Assembly: GCF_019798055.1 (NCBI RefSeq)
Contig: NZ_JAHOPH010000003.1
Coordinates: 1-64,000, forward strand
Origin: Salsipaludibacter albus
GTDB lineage: Bacteria; Actinomycetota; Nitriliruptoria; Nitriliruptorales; Nitriliruptoraceae
Direction of reading: 5' to 3'
DNA length: 64,000 nt
Positions within the stretch are counted from its first letter, which is position 1. The number at the start of each line of letters is the position of its first letter. Under the pieces are notes generated by a model, which was not told the DNA's origin, did not search any database, and saw only the letters and a list, made by a program, of their open reading frames with translations. Shown piece after piece: positions 28,786-37,843 of this stretch. The position numbers and the translations under genes are program-made.

Positions 28786-29595
28786 TCAGGCGTCGCCGAC
28801 GCGCTCGACCTGGACGAGGCCCCGATCGACTCGACGAGCGATGGCCGTCGTGATGCGATCGGTGAGTGATGGCGACAGGCGATGGAGGTACCACAGCGCT
28901 CGCGCCTGGGCGGGAACGGCGATGATCGCCCGGTTGCGCTCGACCGCCTTCAGTGCGGCGTGGGCGAAGCGGTCGACGTCGACGGGTTCCTGGCCGAGCA
29001 GTGACAGGTACTCACGAGCGGTGATGGGCCGGGTCGGGGTCGGGGGAAGCTGCTCATCGGGCAGCCGATCGAGGATCGGTGTCTCGACCGCGCCGGGGCA
29101 CAGCACGCTGACCCGCACGCCATGGAGGGCGGCTTCCGGCCGAAGACCCAGCGCCAGACCCACGACGGCATGCTTGGTGGCTGCGTAGGCCGTGACGAAC
29201 GGTGGGGCCACGAGGCCGGCACCCGATGCGGTCGCGACGACGTGGCCCGAGCCGCGCTCGACCATGCCCGGGTAGACGGCCAGCACCGTGTTCACGACCC
29301 CGTTGAGGTTCACGTCGATCACGTGGTCCCAATGGGCTCGACCGAGCTCGTGCGTCGGGCCGCCCATGGAGACGCCGGCGTTGGCGAACACCAGGTCGGG
29401 AACCCCGACCTCGGCCACCAGGGCACGACAGCCGGCGAGGTCCCGCACGTCCAGGCGGCGGTCCACGTCGCCTGCCACGTCGGTGGTCACCACCTCTGCC
29501 CCACCGGCCCGGAGCCGTCGAGCCAGGGCGGCACCGATGCCTGATCCTGCTCCCGTGACGATCGCCGTCCGACCTGCATGCGACGTCGTGCTCAC
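28786..29595 (-). CDS. Short-chain dehydrogenase/reductase
   Basis: 269-residue classical SDR. The cofactor loop TGAGSGIG, the NAG motif (FANAGVS), the catalytic Ser region (VVATASGAG) and the active-site YAATK are all present. Asp at the end of strand 2 (VVTTDVAG) suggests NAD(H). Substrate unknown. The GTG at 29595 has a G-rich ribosome site; further upstream starts only add a low-complexity leader. First gene beyond the tRNA-Ser island. Confidence 0.9.
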   Translation of the reverse strand: MSTTSHAGRTAIVTGAGSGIGAALARRLRAGGAEVVTTDVAGDVDRRLDVRDLAGCRALVAEVGVPDLVFANAGVSMGGPTHELGRAHWDHVIDVNLNGVVNTVLAVYPGMVERGSGHVVATASGAGLVAPPFVTAYAATKHAVVGLALGLRPEAALHGVRVSVLCPGAVETPILDRLPDEQLPPTPTRPITAREYLSLLGQEPVDVDRFAHAALKAVERNRAIIAVPAQARALWYLHRLSPSLTDRITTAIARRVDRGLVQVERVGDA

Positions 29596-29674
29596 GTGGC
29601 CGCCCCCCGTCGTCCGCCCGGGGTCCACCTTGCCACATCCACGACCGGAGCGGGCCGAATCCGGCCCGACACGT

Positions 29675-29706
29675 GGGAGGGGACGAGCCGAGGCTCGTCC
29701 CCTCCC
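29675..29706 (-). terminator. Strong hairpin after a secreted-protein gene
   Basis: A 14-bp perfect stem (GGGAGGGGACGAGC and its complement) with a 4-base loop, 27 bases downstream of the stop at 29734 on the minus strand. A second small hairpin (29651-29668) follows. Confidence 0.75.
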
Positions 29707-29733
29707 TGGGGTCATCGCTTCTCTCGGGTCGGC

Positions 29734-30231
29734 TCAGGCCGCCTTCAGGCTGGCGATGCACTGGCCCTGGTTGCGGAACCCGAAGGCGGCGAAGTCCTCC
29801 CGGCAGTCCTCGACCGTCAGCACCACGACGTCGACCCGCGTCCAGTCGAACCGCTCGTCGGACTCCGCACCGAAGACCGTGCGGATCTCGACGTACTCGT
29901 CCGCGGTCAGCGTGCGTGTGACCGTCTCGTTGCTGACACACACGAAGTCGTAGAGTCCGTCCTCGATGTCGGGGTTGAAGTTGTCCGTCGGAGAGTCCGG
30001 TGCGTCACCGTCGCTGCGGTACTCGAAGCACGAGGCGAAGTCGCGGGTGCTGACGAACTCGACGTCGACCTCACCGACACGCGTGTCGAGCACGTTGAAG
30101 TGCGCCCAACCCTCCTGCCGGTTGATGTCGTTGGTACTGGGCGTGACGTCATTGACGTCCGCGGCCGCCATGGCGACCGTGCTGAATGCCATCGCCACCG
30201 CCATGGCCATCACCGTGAGTGTTTTGCGCAT
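29734..30231 (-). CDS. Secreted hypothetical protein
   Basis: 165 residues with a signal peptide (TLTVMAMAVAMAFSTVAMAA). The mature part is acidic and contains four cysteines (CFEY, FVCVSN, EDCRED, GQCIAS) that could form two disulfides. No family recognised. AAGGA precedes the ATG at 30231. A strong terminator follows. Confidence 0.75.
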   Translation of the reverse strand: MRKTLTVMAMAVAMAFSTVAMAAADVNDVTPSTNDINRQEGWAHFNVLDTRVGEVDVEFVSTRDFASCFEYRSDGDAPDSPTDNFNPDIEDGLYDFVCVSNETVTRTLTADEYVEIRTVFGAESDERFDWTRVDVVVLTVEDCREDFAAFGFRNQGQCIASLKAA

Positions 30232-30406
30232 GCTCGAGTCCTTCGTCCGTTCATGTTCCCCAAAAACTGGCTGCTCCAGGGTGTCTGGCGTGCCCCCGCC
30301 AGACAGTGCCAGTGAAGGGGACCCAGCCCGTCGTCGCAACCCCCCGGGGCCGCCGTCGCGTCATCCGGTGTCTCGGACCCGATGGGCCAGAGACCTCGCC
30401 CGGACG

Positions 30407-31051
30407 TCACACGACGAATCTTGACGCGAAGGTCATGACCGCTTCCTCGACGCGGTCGTCCTCGCGGTCCTGCGAGGGGTGGTCGCCCTCCCGCGTCCCG
30501 CACAGCGTCTGCTCGGTGACCGGCCCACCGACGGTCAGCCAGACGAGCTGTTCGGCACACACCTGGGGATCGTCGACCACCATGCGTCCGGCGTCGACCA
30601 GCGTCGCCAGCGCCCGAGCGAGCGCCGCGATGTTGGCCTCCCAGCTCGACTCCCAGTAGCCGCGGGCCACGTCCGGGAACCGGTCGGACTGGGCTGCGAC
30701 GAGCGTGCGCATCCGCGCGACCGTGGGTGAGAGCACGGCCGCCCGGAGCACGGTGCAGAACTCGACCAGGCCCCGGCGGAGGTCGGGAGCCGACACGAGG
30801 GTGTCGAGGTGGGGCTGCATCGCGTTGCGTCCCCGGGCGGTCCAGTCGGACACGACGGCGACGTACAACGCGTCCTTGGACGGATGCTCGCGGTAGAGCG
30901 AGGACTTCGACACCCCGGCACGGGACGCGATCAGGCGCATGGTCGTTTCGGTGAAGCCATGCTCGAGGAAGGCGTCGCGGGCCGTGTCCAACAGTGCCTG
31001 GCCCTGCTGGCCGGGCGGTCGCCCCGGGCGACCAGCACCCTCGTTCGCCAT
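30407..31051 (-). CDS. TetR-family regulator
   Basis: 214 residues with an N-terminal TetR helix-turn-helix ([20 protein letters not shown], then [16 protein letters not shown]). The ligand domain is not assignable. The ATG at 31051 is chosen because GGAGG lies 8 bases upstream; an in-frame GTG at 31081 is the alternative. It is divergent from a membrane-protein gene, with an AGTACT-N4-AGTACT operator between them overlapping its likely -10 (TATAGT), so it probably represses itself and the neighbour. Confidence 0.88.
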   Translation of the reverse strand: MANEGAGRPGRPPGQQGQALLDTARDAFLEHGFTETTMRLIASRAGVSKSSLYREHPSKDALYVAVVSDWTARGRNAMQPHLDTLVSAPDLRRGLVEFCTVLRAAVLSPTVARMRTLVAAQSDRFPDVARGYWESSWEANIAALARALATLVDAGRMVVDDPQVCAEQLVWLTVGGPVTEQTLCGTREGDHPSQDREDDRVEEAVMTFASRFVV

Positions 31052-31085
31052 GCCAGCCACCTCCGTGGACGTGTCCTCCACATAA

Positions 31086-31101
31086 AGTACTTGACAGTAC
31101 T
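31086..31101. promoter_or_regulatory. TetR operator AGTACT-TGAC-AGTACT
   Basis: Two self-complementary AGTACT arms spaced by TGAC, giving a 16-bp near-palindrome between the divergent tetR and membrane genes. TTGACA on the plus strand and TATAGT on the minus strand overlap it. Confidence 0.65.
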
Positions 31102-31157
31102 ATACCCACGTGGCACCGTTGCACGAGTGAGTTCCCGGACGAGGTCGAAGGAGCAGC

Positions 31158-31535
31158 GTGGTGTCACCCCTCGCCATCGCCGTCGCGACCATCGTCGGTG
31201 TCGTGATCAGCGGCACCTACTACGCGGTCGTGACGCTTCCGGAGCCCGCCGACGGCGTTCGCCAGCCACCGACCGCGGCCGTGCAGGGGGCGGTGGAGCT
31301 CGGGCGATCGGCCGCCACGGCCCTGCTCGTGGCGTGGCTGGCGGGCGAGGCCGGGCGGGCGTCGCTGGTCGACGGGGCCGTGCTCGGCGCGGCCCTGTGG
31401 GTGCTGCCGGTCGTCCTGCTCGTCGGCTCGGTGGTCCACGAGGGCACCCCGGTCCGTGCCGCGGTCGTCCATGCCGGGGACTGGCTGCTCAAGCTCGTGG
31501 CCGTCGGCGCGGTGGTGGCGAGCCTCGCACGATGA
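31158..31535 (+). CDS. Small four-helix membrane protein, DUF1761-like
   Basis: 125 residues with four hydrophobic helices; the end ([19 protein letters not shown]) resembles the last helix of DUF1761 proteins. Function unknown. GAAGGAG precedes the GTG at 31158. Likely controlled by the divergent TetR repressor; the DUF1905 gene follows directly. Confidence 0.65.
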   Translation: MVSPLAIAVATIVGVVISGTYYAVVTLPEPADGVRQPPTAAVQGAVELGRSAATALLVAWLAGEAGRASLVDGAVLGAALWVLPVVLLVGSVVHEGTPVRAAVVHAGDWLLKLVAVGAVVASLAR

Positions 31536-31570
31536 CCGACCCGGTTCCCTTGACGACGACGGAGACGACC

Positions 31571-31864
31571 ATGACCGACGCGACCCACCCGGGACCGATC
31601 GACATCACGTTCACCGCACGGCTGGGGCGCATCCGGCCCACGGACACGTGGATCTGTGTGCAGCTGCCCGATTCCGCGGAGGTCTTCGGCACCCGAGGCC
31701 GGGTGAAGGTCGCCGGCACCGTCGACGGCCACGCCTTCCGCGGCTCCTTCATGGCGCTCGGCGACGGCACCCACAAGCTGCCGATCACGGCCGCCGTCCG
31801 ACGGGCGATCGGCAAGCAGGAGGGCGACGACGTCCTGGTGTCGCTCGACCGCCGCCTGGGCTGA
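31571..31864 (+). CDS. DUF1905 family protein
   Basis: 97 residues of the DUF1905 fold: [10 protein letters not shown] at the start, a [17 protein letters not shown] centre and the [19 protein letters not shown] end are typical. Small beta-barrel proteins of unknown function. The ATG at 31571 has GGAG at good spacing; an in-frame ATG at 31532 overlaps the previous stop (ATGA) and would also be reasonable. Cotranscribed with the upstream membrane gene. Confidence 0.85.
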   Translation: MTDATHPGPIDITFTARLGRIRPTDTWICVQLPDSAEVFGTRGRVKVAGTVDGHAFRGSFMALGDGTHKLPITAAVRRAIGKQEGDDVLVSLDRRLG

Positions 31865-32001
31865 CCCCCCAGGCGTCGGCGTGTTCGCCGTCGTGGTCGT
31901 CGACGGCGGGTATCACCGGTGCCCGGATCGGCCTCTCGTCGTCGCCAGGGACCGCACACCCGATGATGCGGTCGACACACACGATCTCGAACGGACCGAC
32001 C

Positions 32002-32334
32002 ATGCCCAAGACCACCAAGACACGTCGTGACGTGCGCGTCGCCACGCTCTCGCCGTTGCTGCGCAAGGCCGACGATGCGCAGCGCGCGGCATTCCTCGGA
32101 CTGCTCGTCGACTCCTACGGCCTGCGGGCCGTCGTCGAGGCTGTCGACGGCGACGACGCCGATGCCGGCTCCGTGCCGCCGCCTCGCATCCCGGACCTGT
32201 TCAGGGCGCCGCTGAAGTTCCAGGACATGTACGGCAACGAGTACGAGAACTGGTACGACTACATCCAGGCCGCGACGGACGGGGAGTTCGGTCGCATCTC
32301 GGGCATCGGCCCCGGCCCCTGGGCCACCGACTGA
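32002..32334 (+). CDS. Hypothetical protein
   Basis: 110 residues, no family recognised. The N-terminal half is helical (RVATLSPLLRKADDAQRAAF, LLVDSYGLRAVVEAVDG); the C-terminal half is aromatic (FQDMYGNEYENWYDYIQAA). Codon third positions are strongly GC, as in neighbouring genes, which supports it being expressed. Confidence 0.6.
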   Translation: MPKTTKTRRDVRVATLSPLLRKADDAQRAAFLGLLVDSYGLRAVVEAVDGDDADAGSVPPPRIPDLFRAPLKFQDMYGNEYENWYDYIQAATDGEFGRISGIGPGPWATD

Positions 32335-32399
32335 GCACCCACCGACCACCGTCCAGCGGCCGCCGGCGACCGTTCGGTGGCCGCCCAGCGGGCGAGGTG

Positions 32400-32687
32400 T
32401 CAGCCCTGGGCGCCGTCGCGTTGGGCCGCGGCGAGCTCGGTGACCCGGGCGAGGTTGACGGCCCACCCGACGCCGAAGGTGCGATCGGTGAACAGCCGGG
32501 GGTCGTCGGGCGCCCACCACGAGGCCTTGAGGCGCGACAGGGTCGGCGGGCGCAGGTCGTAGGGGACGATCCCGCCCAGTTCGCCGTGCCAGTCCCGCTC
32601 CTCGGCGGGCTTGCCCAGTTCGGTGGCGACCGCGGCCACCAGCAGCCCGAGGCCGATCCAACTGGCGAGTCGACGCAGTCCCTTCAT
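32400..32687 (-). CDS. DUF5808 domain membrane-anchored protein
   Basis: 95 residues: one N-terminal transmembrane helix (LASWIGLGLLVAAVATEL) and the DUF5808 signature DDPRLFTDRTFGVGWAVNLA. Function unknown. GGAGGTG precedes the ATG at 32687. Confidence 0.78.
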   Translation of the reverse strand: MKGLRRLASWIGLGLLVAAVATELGKPAEERDWHGELGGIVPYDLRPPTLSRLKASWWAPDDPRLFTDRTFGVGWAVNLARVTELAAAQRDGAQG

Positions 32688-32788
32688 GGCGCACCTCCGA
32701 GTCGTGTCGTCGTGATGCAACCACGCCACCGTGCACTGGGCAACGACCGACTCCCCGGCGATCGGACCGTGCCCGACCCACCGCACGG

Positions 32789-32825
32789 ACGAGGGCCCGC
32801 CCCCTGCACCGGGGCGGGCCCTCGT
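32789..32825 (-). terminator. Strong hairpin after a secreted-protein gene
   Basis: Perfect 14-15 bp stem (CGAGGGCCCGCCCC with its complement) and a 7-base loop, 17 bases downstream of the stop at 32842 on the minus strand. Confidence 0.8.
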
Positions 32826-32841
32826 TCGACGCTGCGCGACC

Positions 32842-33603
32842 TCAGCAGGTGGAGGCGCCGGTCTCGACGTTGGTCGAGCAGTCGTAGAAGCGGACCTGGG
32901 CCAGGCGCAGTCCGTTGTTGTCGTACTCCCAGTACTCGCCCTCGAGCAGTTCGTCGAAGATCGGGACGCGGATGTAGATCGTCTCGTCGGCGATCCCGTC
33001 ACCGTCCAGGTCGACCTCGACCTCGAACACGATGGTCAGCATCTCGGCAGTCACGTTGGTGAACGACGACTTGCCCTTGGTGCGGGTCAGGATGTCCGTG
33101 CCGACCTGCTCGATCGAGCAGTAGGCCTCGCCGTCGGTCCGGTTGTTGATGCTGCGGACCGTGCGGTTGTCCAGCAGGTCACCGAACTGGCTGTCGAGCA
33201 GCTCGGCGCAGGTGGTGATGGTGGCGGACCCACCGGGCTTGCCCAGCGGCCGGATGAACACCGAGTAGCTGGACTGGACGTCGGCGTCGCCGACCTCGCC
33301 GACCACGTAGGCGTCCAGGCCGGGTGCCGGCAGCGAGAACGATGCCTCGCCGTCCGTGCCGTTGGCGTCGAGGACACCGAAGTCGCCCTCGGACAGCATG
33401 ATCTTGCTGCGGCCCTCGAGCGGGACGAAGATCCGGTGGCCGTTGCCGCCGGTCATGTTGGGGTTCTTGTCGGATGTGCCGATGATGTTGAGCTGGTAGT
33501 CGTGGGCTCCCTGCGGTGCGCCGTTGCCGGCGACGGCGATGCCCGGGACGAGCAGGCCGAGGGAGAGGATGGCGACGAGCAGTGCAGTACGCGTTCTGCG
33601 CAT
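32842..33603 (-). CDS. Secreted hypothetical protein
   Basis: 253 residues with a signal peptide (TALLVAILSLGLLVPGIAVA). The mature protein is beta-rich and contains a DLDGDGIADE calcium-loop-like segment around residues 200-210 and C-terminal cysteines (YDCS and the final Cys). No family recognised. ATG at 33603 with GAGGA upstream; strong terminator downstream. Confidence 0.75.
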   Translation of the reverse strand: MRRTRTALLVAILSLGLLVPGIAVAGNGAPQGAHDYQLNIIGTSDKNPNMTGGNGHRIFVPLEGRSKIMLSEGDFGVLDANGTDGEASFSLPAPGLDAYVVGEVGDADVQSSYSVFIRPLGKPGGSATITTCAELLDSQFGDLLDNRTVRSINNRTDGEAYCSIEQVGTDILTRTKGKSSFTNVTAEMLTIVFEVEVDLDGDGIADETIYIRVPIFDELLEGEYWEYDNNGLRLAQVRFYDCSTNVETGASTC

Positions 33604-33871
33604 GGTTGAGTGTCCTCGAAGGTCGGGGGGAGTGGTGGCGAAGACCTCGCCGCTCCCACGGACCGGCCCCAACGTCTCGACGGTCCGGGGAGAGGGGTGA
33701 CGGTTCGTCACCCCGTTGGCACGCATGCCGTCTGGGTGCCGGCACGGTCGTGCTGCCACGAACCCTAGGCCGTTGCCCGGGAGGCTCCCTGCGACCGGAG
33801 TCCCGTTCCCGTCGGGACCCCCCTCCCATGCCCCCGGTCGCCCCGGGACGGGAGGCCGGGGCCTCCCGAGC

Positions 33872-34240
33872 TCAGGTCGACGGAGGTGCGGCGGGGGGCT
33901 GTGCAGGCGGTTCGGCCGGGGGCGGTGGCGGCTCGACCGGCTCCGTGCGTGCGACCACGGTGTCGTCCGTGGTGGACGGGGTCGGCTGCTCGTCGCCCCA
34001 GGTGTCCCGCGCGGCCCGGGAGGCCTGGTCGATCGCCGTGCCGAGGTGGGCCAGGGCGCCCTTGGCCGCGTCGAGTGCGGCCACCCGCGCCTCCCGGCTG
34101 CCCTCCCACGCGGCCGACAGGGCCGAGCCGACGTCGTCCAGGGCGGACTCGGCGTCCTCGCGCCACCGGCGTCCGGTCTGCTGGCCGTCGGGGTCGTCCG
34201 GTCCGCCCGGCCCGGTCCCGGGGGTCGCCTGGTCACTCAT
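33872..34240 (-). CDS. Hypothetical protein with proline-rich tail
   Basis: 122 residues: a helical Ala-rich central part (ESALDDVGSALSAAWEGSRE) and a C-terminal Pro/Ala-rich tail; no transmembrane segment. GAGGAGA precedes the ATG at 34240. Lies downstream of the lipoprotein gene on the same strand, 99 bp away. No function assigned. Confidence 0.6.
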   Translation of the reverse strand: MSDQATPGTGPGGPDDPDGQQTGRRWREDAESALDDVGSALSAAWEGSREARVAALDAAKGALAHLGTAIDQASRAARDTWGDEQPTPSTTDDTVVARTEPVEPPPPPAEPPAQPPAAPPST

Positions 34241-34339
34241 GCGGTGTCTCCTCGTCGACGTCACGATCAGGGTGCCACGTGTCGTCGGTCGGGTCGACGT
34301 CGAAGGGGGTGTCCGGTCGGTGAGCAACGGTGCGCGCGA

Positions 34340-35362
34340 TCAGGGCAGGGTCAGTTCCATGGCGGCCTCGGTCGGCCCGCCGTCCAGCCACCAGTCGCCC
34401 GGGGTGATCCGCAGGGTGACCGTGCCGCTGGTGTCCTCGGGGACCAGGAAGCGCAGCCACAGGTCCGGTGTGTCCAGCCCGGAGTCGTTGCCCGGCAGCG
34501 AGGCGAGCACGGCGTCGTCGGCCGGCACCGCGGTCCCGTCGGGCAGGGCCAGTGCGAAGTCGGTGGCGTTGATGCCCCAGTTGCCGGACTTGCGGCTGGT
34601 CGCCGTGAGGTCGAGGGTCAGGGCCCGGTCGCCCGCCGGGACCTCGTCGAACTCGGCGGGCAGGTCCCAGCGCAGCTGCCCACCCGTGACGGTGATGTCG
34701 AGCAGGTCCAGCGACATCGTGCCGGCCAGGTCCACCTCCTCCGGCGGCAGGGCCACCAGGGTCCCGGCGTCGGGCTGCAACGGCACCTCGGCCCGGGCCT
34801 GGTCGGGTGATCCCACCACCAGCACGGCAGTGGCCGGGTCGAAGCCGGGCTCGACCTCGAACACCAGCACCCCGTCGGTGGACAGGCCGCCGCCGACCGT
34901 CGGCCACTCGGTGTCCGTACTGGCAGGCGCCGTCGTGTCGCCCAGCACCACCTCGAGGTCGGGGCGGAACGTCCCCTCGTCCTCGGCGAGGTTGTCGAAC
35001 GTGCCGGCCAGGAGCAGGTCGTGGCCCACCACCTCGTCGTCTGCGTCCCGTCGTGCCTCGACGGTCGCCTCGCCCAGCACAACCCGGAACCCGGAGTGCC
35101 AGAACTCCTGGTCGACCGTGAAGGCGAGGCCGTCCAGGGGATCCACCGACGGTGTCGGCGAGGGCGTCGCCGACGGTGGGGCGGAGGGCGTGGGACCGGG
35201 GGCGGCCGTGCCGGCCGGGGACGGCGTGGTGGACGACACGTCGACCGGGTCGTCGCCGCCACCGCAGGCAACCAGGACGACGGCGGCCAGGACCACGACG
35301 GTCGCGAGCCGATGTCGACCCGGCACCACCCGGCGAAGGTCTCGGCGTGTGCGTGCCCCCAT
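34340..35362 (-). CDS. Putative lipoprotein
   Basis: 340 residues. A signal sequence ends in the lipobox LVACGGG, so Cys is lipidated and the protein is anchored outside the membrane. A Thr/Pro/Ser-rich linker (about residues 40-72) precedes a beta-rich domain with repeated strands that looks like two similar halves. No known family. ATG at 35362 is chosen because it opens the signal peptide. Confidence 0.78.
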   Translation of the reverse strand: MGARTRRDLRRVVPGRHRLATVVVLAAVVLVACGGGDDPVDVSSTTPSPAGTAAPGPTPSAPPSATPSPTPSVDPLDGLAFTVDQEFWHSGFRVVLGEATVEARRDADDEVVGHDLLLAGTFDNLAEDEGTFRPDLEVVLGDTTAPASTDTEWPTVGGGLSTDGVLVFEVEPGFDPATAVLVVGSPDQARAEVPLQPDAGTLVALPPEEVDLAGTMSLDLLDITVTGGQLRWDLPAEFDEVPAGDRALTLDLTATSRKSGNWGINATDFALALPDGTAVPADDAVLASLPGNDSGLDTPDLWLRFLVPEDTSGTVTLRITPGDWWLDGGPTEAAMELTLP

Positions 35363-35645
35363 GGCGCGTCCGTTCCCCCGTGCCCGCCTCGGCGCCGGCG
35401 GGCGGCCCACGACCCACCCTACTCAGGTCCCGGGGTGTCCCGGGCCGGGAGGGACGTGGCCCGTCCCGCGGTCCTGAACGGGAGGCCATGACGTGGTCGG
35501 GTGATACCCGACGACGCACGGCGACCGCGCCGAACGGGTCGCCCGAGCCCTTGCAGACCGGACCGGCACGGGCGAGACTGGCACCGACGACGGCGGCTCG
35601 TGGCGCTCCGCTCCGCTCCTGGCACGTCGCCGAAAGGGGCGGGAC

Positions 35646-36578
35646 ATGGACGACCGGTCAGGCGTGCTCGCGGGGATCGGTGGCACTCCCATGGTCCGGC
35701 TCGCCCACCTGGGCAGCCCCGACATGGCCGAGGTCTGGGTCAAGCTCGAGGCGGCCAATCCCACGGGCTCGTACAAGGACCGCATGGCGCTGGCGATGAT
35801 CGAGGGCGCCGAGCGGCGTGGTGTGCTCCAGCCCGGACAGGCCGTGGTGGAGTACACGGGCGGGTCGACCGGCAGCTCGTTGGCCCTGGTCTGCGCCGTG
35901 ACGGGTCATCCGCTGCGGATCGTGACCTCGGACGCGTTCGCGGCCGCGAAGCTGGACACGATGCGGGCCTTCGGAGCGCAGGTGGAGGTCATCCCCAGTC
36001 CGGAGGGGATCCATCCGGAGCTGATCGCCTCGATGATCCGTCGCGCGACCGAGATCGCCGACCAGGAGGGCGCGTACCCCACCAACCAGTTCCACAACAC
36101 GGACATGGTCGACGGCTACCGGGAGATGGGCGAGGAGATCGCGCGGGACCTGGACGGCCCCGTCGACGCCTTCTGCAGCTACGTCGGGACCGCGGGCTGC
36201 TTCCTGGGCGTGACCCGGGCGCTGGTCGAGCGCCATCCCCGGATGCTGCGGGTGGCGATCGAGCCGACCGAGTCGGCCGTCCTGTCCGGTGGCGAGCCGG
36301 GGACGCACCGCATCGAGGGTGGCGGGGCCGGCTTCGTGCCACCGCTGCTGTCGGCAGGCGACATCGACCGGGTCGAGACGGTCAGCACCACCGAGGCGAT
36401 CGACATGGCACGACGGGCTGCCAACACCGAGGGGCTGTTCTCGGGTCCGTCCACCGGCGCCAACCTGCTGGTCGCGCTGCGCCTGGCCACCGAGCTGGGG
36501 CCCGGCCGGCGCGTGGTCACGGTCCAGTGCGACTCGGGGCTGAAGTACCTGGCCGGGGGGATCCACGGCCAGTCGTGA
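35646..36578 (+). CDS. PLP-dependent cysteine synthase family protein
   Basis: 310 residues of fold-type II PLP enzymes. The PLP lysine is Lys44 in NPTGSYKDRMA, the substrate loop is TGGSTGSS, and the phosphate-binding site is GTAGCFLG. Could be cysteine synthase, cystathionine beta-synthase-like, or a related beta-replacement enzyme; the S-Y-K variant (not S-V-K-D-R) and absent sulfur genes leave this open. Confidence 0.85.
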   Translation: MDDRSGVLAGIGGTPMVRLAHLGSPDMAEVWVKLEAANPTGSYKDRMALAMIEGAERRGVLQPGQAVVEYTGGSTGSSLALVCAVTGHPLRIVTSDAFAAAKLDTMRAFGAQVEVIPSPEGIHPELIASMIRRATEIADQEGAYPTNQFHNTDMVDGYREMGEEIARDLDGPVDAFCSYVGTAGCFLGVTRALVERHPRMLRVAIEPTESAVLSGGEPGTHRIEGGGAGFVPPLLSAGDIDRVETVSTTEAIDMARRAANTEGLFSGPSTGANLLVALRLATELGPGRRVVTVQCDSGLKYLAGGIHGQS

Positions 36579-36615
36579 ACACGGCCGCAGGCGGGGCACG
36601 GACGCAGCGTGAGCC

Positions 36616-37026
36616 TCAGGCGCCGGCCGGGGTGAGCAGCACCAGGGGGATCTCGCGGTCGGTCTTGGCGGCGTAGTCGTCGTAGTCCGGCCAGACGGCC
36701 ACGACCTCCGACCACAGCCGGGCACGGTCCTCCTCGCCGGCCGTACCGGCGGTCGCCGTGAACACCTCGTCCGCGATCTGGACCTCGACGCGGGGGTCCT
36801 CCTGCAGGTTCACGTACCAGTCCGGGTGCTCGGGGGCCCCGCCCTTGGAGGCGACCACGACGAAGTCGTCGCCGTCGCGGACGTAGATCAGCGGGGTCGT
36901 GTGGGGTGTGCCCGAGGAGCGGCCGGTGGTCGTCAACAGCAGCGTGTACACGCCGTCGCGCCACTCGTGGCCTTCCTCGCCACCGGTCTCGCGGTACCGC
37001 TCGACGTGCTCCTGGCCGTACAGCAT
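36616..37026 (-). CDS. DDN-type (F420-dependent) nitroreductase family protein
   Basis: 136-residue split beta-barrel protein of the deazaflavin-dependent nitroreductase family: LLLTTTGRSSGTPHTTPLIY and the FVVVASKGGAPEHPDWYVNL segment are diagnostic. Members use F420H2; the natural substrate is unknown. Its presence fits an F420-making actinobacterium. Confidence 0.88.
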   Translation of the reverse strand: MLYGQEHVERYRETGGEEGHEWRDGVYTLLLTTTGRSSGTPHTTPLIYVRDGDDFVVVASKGGAPEHPDWYVNLQEDPRVEVQIADEVFTATAGTAGEEDRARLWSEVVAVWPDYDDYAAKTDREIPLVLLTPAGA

Positions 37027-37234
37027 GGTCGTTGCCTTCGCGTGGGGGGGTGGTCGTCACAGATTGTCTGGGGCAGTGTTTGGAATGCAGAAGTCCGCCG
37101 GAACCTTCCGGCTCGCCCCGCCCGATCGTTCAGGGGACCGTTCGACCGGGGCGGGCCGTGGGCATGACCATACGGTCGTTGAGTGCGCAACGACATGCGC
37201 GTCCATTCTGTCCCCGACGACCAGGTCCTCCACC

Positions 37235-37843
37235 ATGGCCGACATCGGCATCGTCTACTTCTCCATGTACGGCTCGACCCTCGAGCTCGCCCGCGAGATC
37301 GCCGCAGGCGTCCGCGAGGCTGGGGGCACGGCCCACCTCCGGCGCCTGCCGCACGACCTGCCCGACGACGTCGCCGAGTCCGAGGGCGTGGCCGAGGCGC
37401 AGGACGACCAGGACGACATCCCCTACGCCGAGGTCGAGGAGCTGACCGACTTCGACGGGGTCCTGTTCGGCAGCGGCACCCGCTTCGGCTCGGCCACCGC
37501 CCAGCTCCAGAAGTTCTTCGACCAGTGCGGTCCGCTGTGGGCCGAGGGCGAGCTGATCGGTACCCCGGCCGGGTTCTTCACCGGCGCGGCGACCCTGCAC
37601 GGTGGGCACGAGTCGACGATCCTGTCGATGTCGACCTTCGCCTACCACCAGGGCATGCCGATCGTGCCGATGGGCTACTCGCACGAGGCGACCAACACCA
37701 CCGACACCGGCGGCGGCCCCTACGGCCCGTCGCAGCTGTCACCGCAGGACGGCTCGAAGGACGGGCTGTCCGACGACGAGATCGCCATCGCCCGTGCCTA
37801 CGGCGCGCGCTTCCACGACGTGGCGACGCGACTGGCGGACTGA
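37235..37843 (+). CDS. WrbA-like NAD(P)H:quinone oxidoreductase
   Basis: 202-residue flavodoxin-fold protein. The FMN phosphate loop is YFSMYGSTLELA, followed by FGSGTRFGSATAQLQKFFDQ and the FFTGAATLHGGHESTILSM region characteristic of WrbA. Two-electron quinone reduction protects against redox cycling. The last 46 bases overlap the end of the convergent permease gene. Confidence 0.88.
   Translation: MADIGIVYFSMYGSTLELAREIAAGVREAGGTAHLRRLPHDLPDDVAESEGVAEAQDDQDDIPYAEVEELTDFDGVLFGSGTRFGSATAQLQKFFDQCGPLWAEGELIGTPAGFFTGAATLHGGHESTILSMSTFAYHQGMPIVPMGYSHEATNTTDTGGGPYGPSQLSPQDGSKDGLSDDEIAIARAYGARFHDVATRLAD

Noticed and set aside
34233-34340. Small protein reading IARTVAHRPDTPFDVD between two genes
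   Set aside because: It overlaps the next start nicely, but no ATG, GTG or TTG exists in frame; only a CTG could start it.
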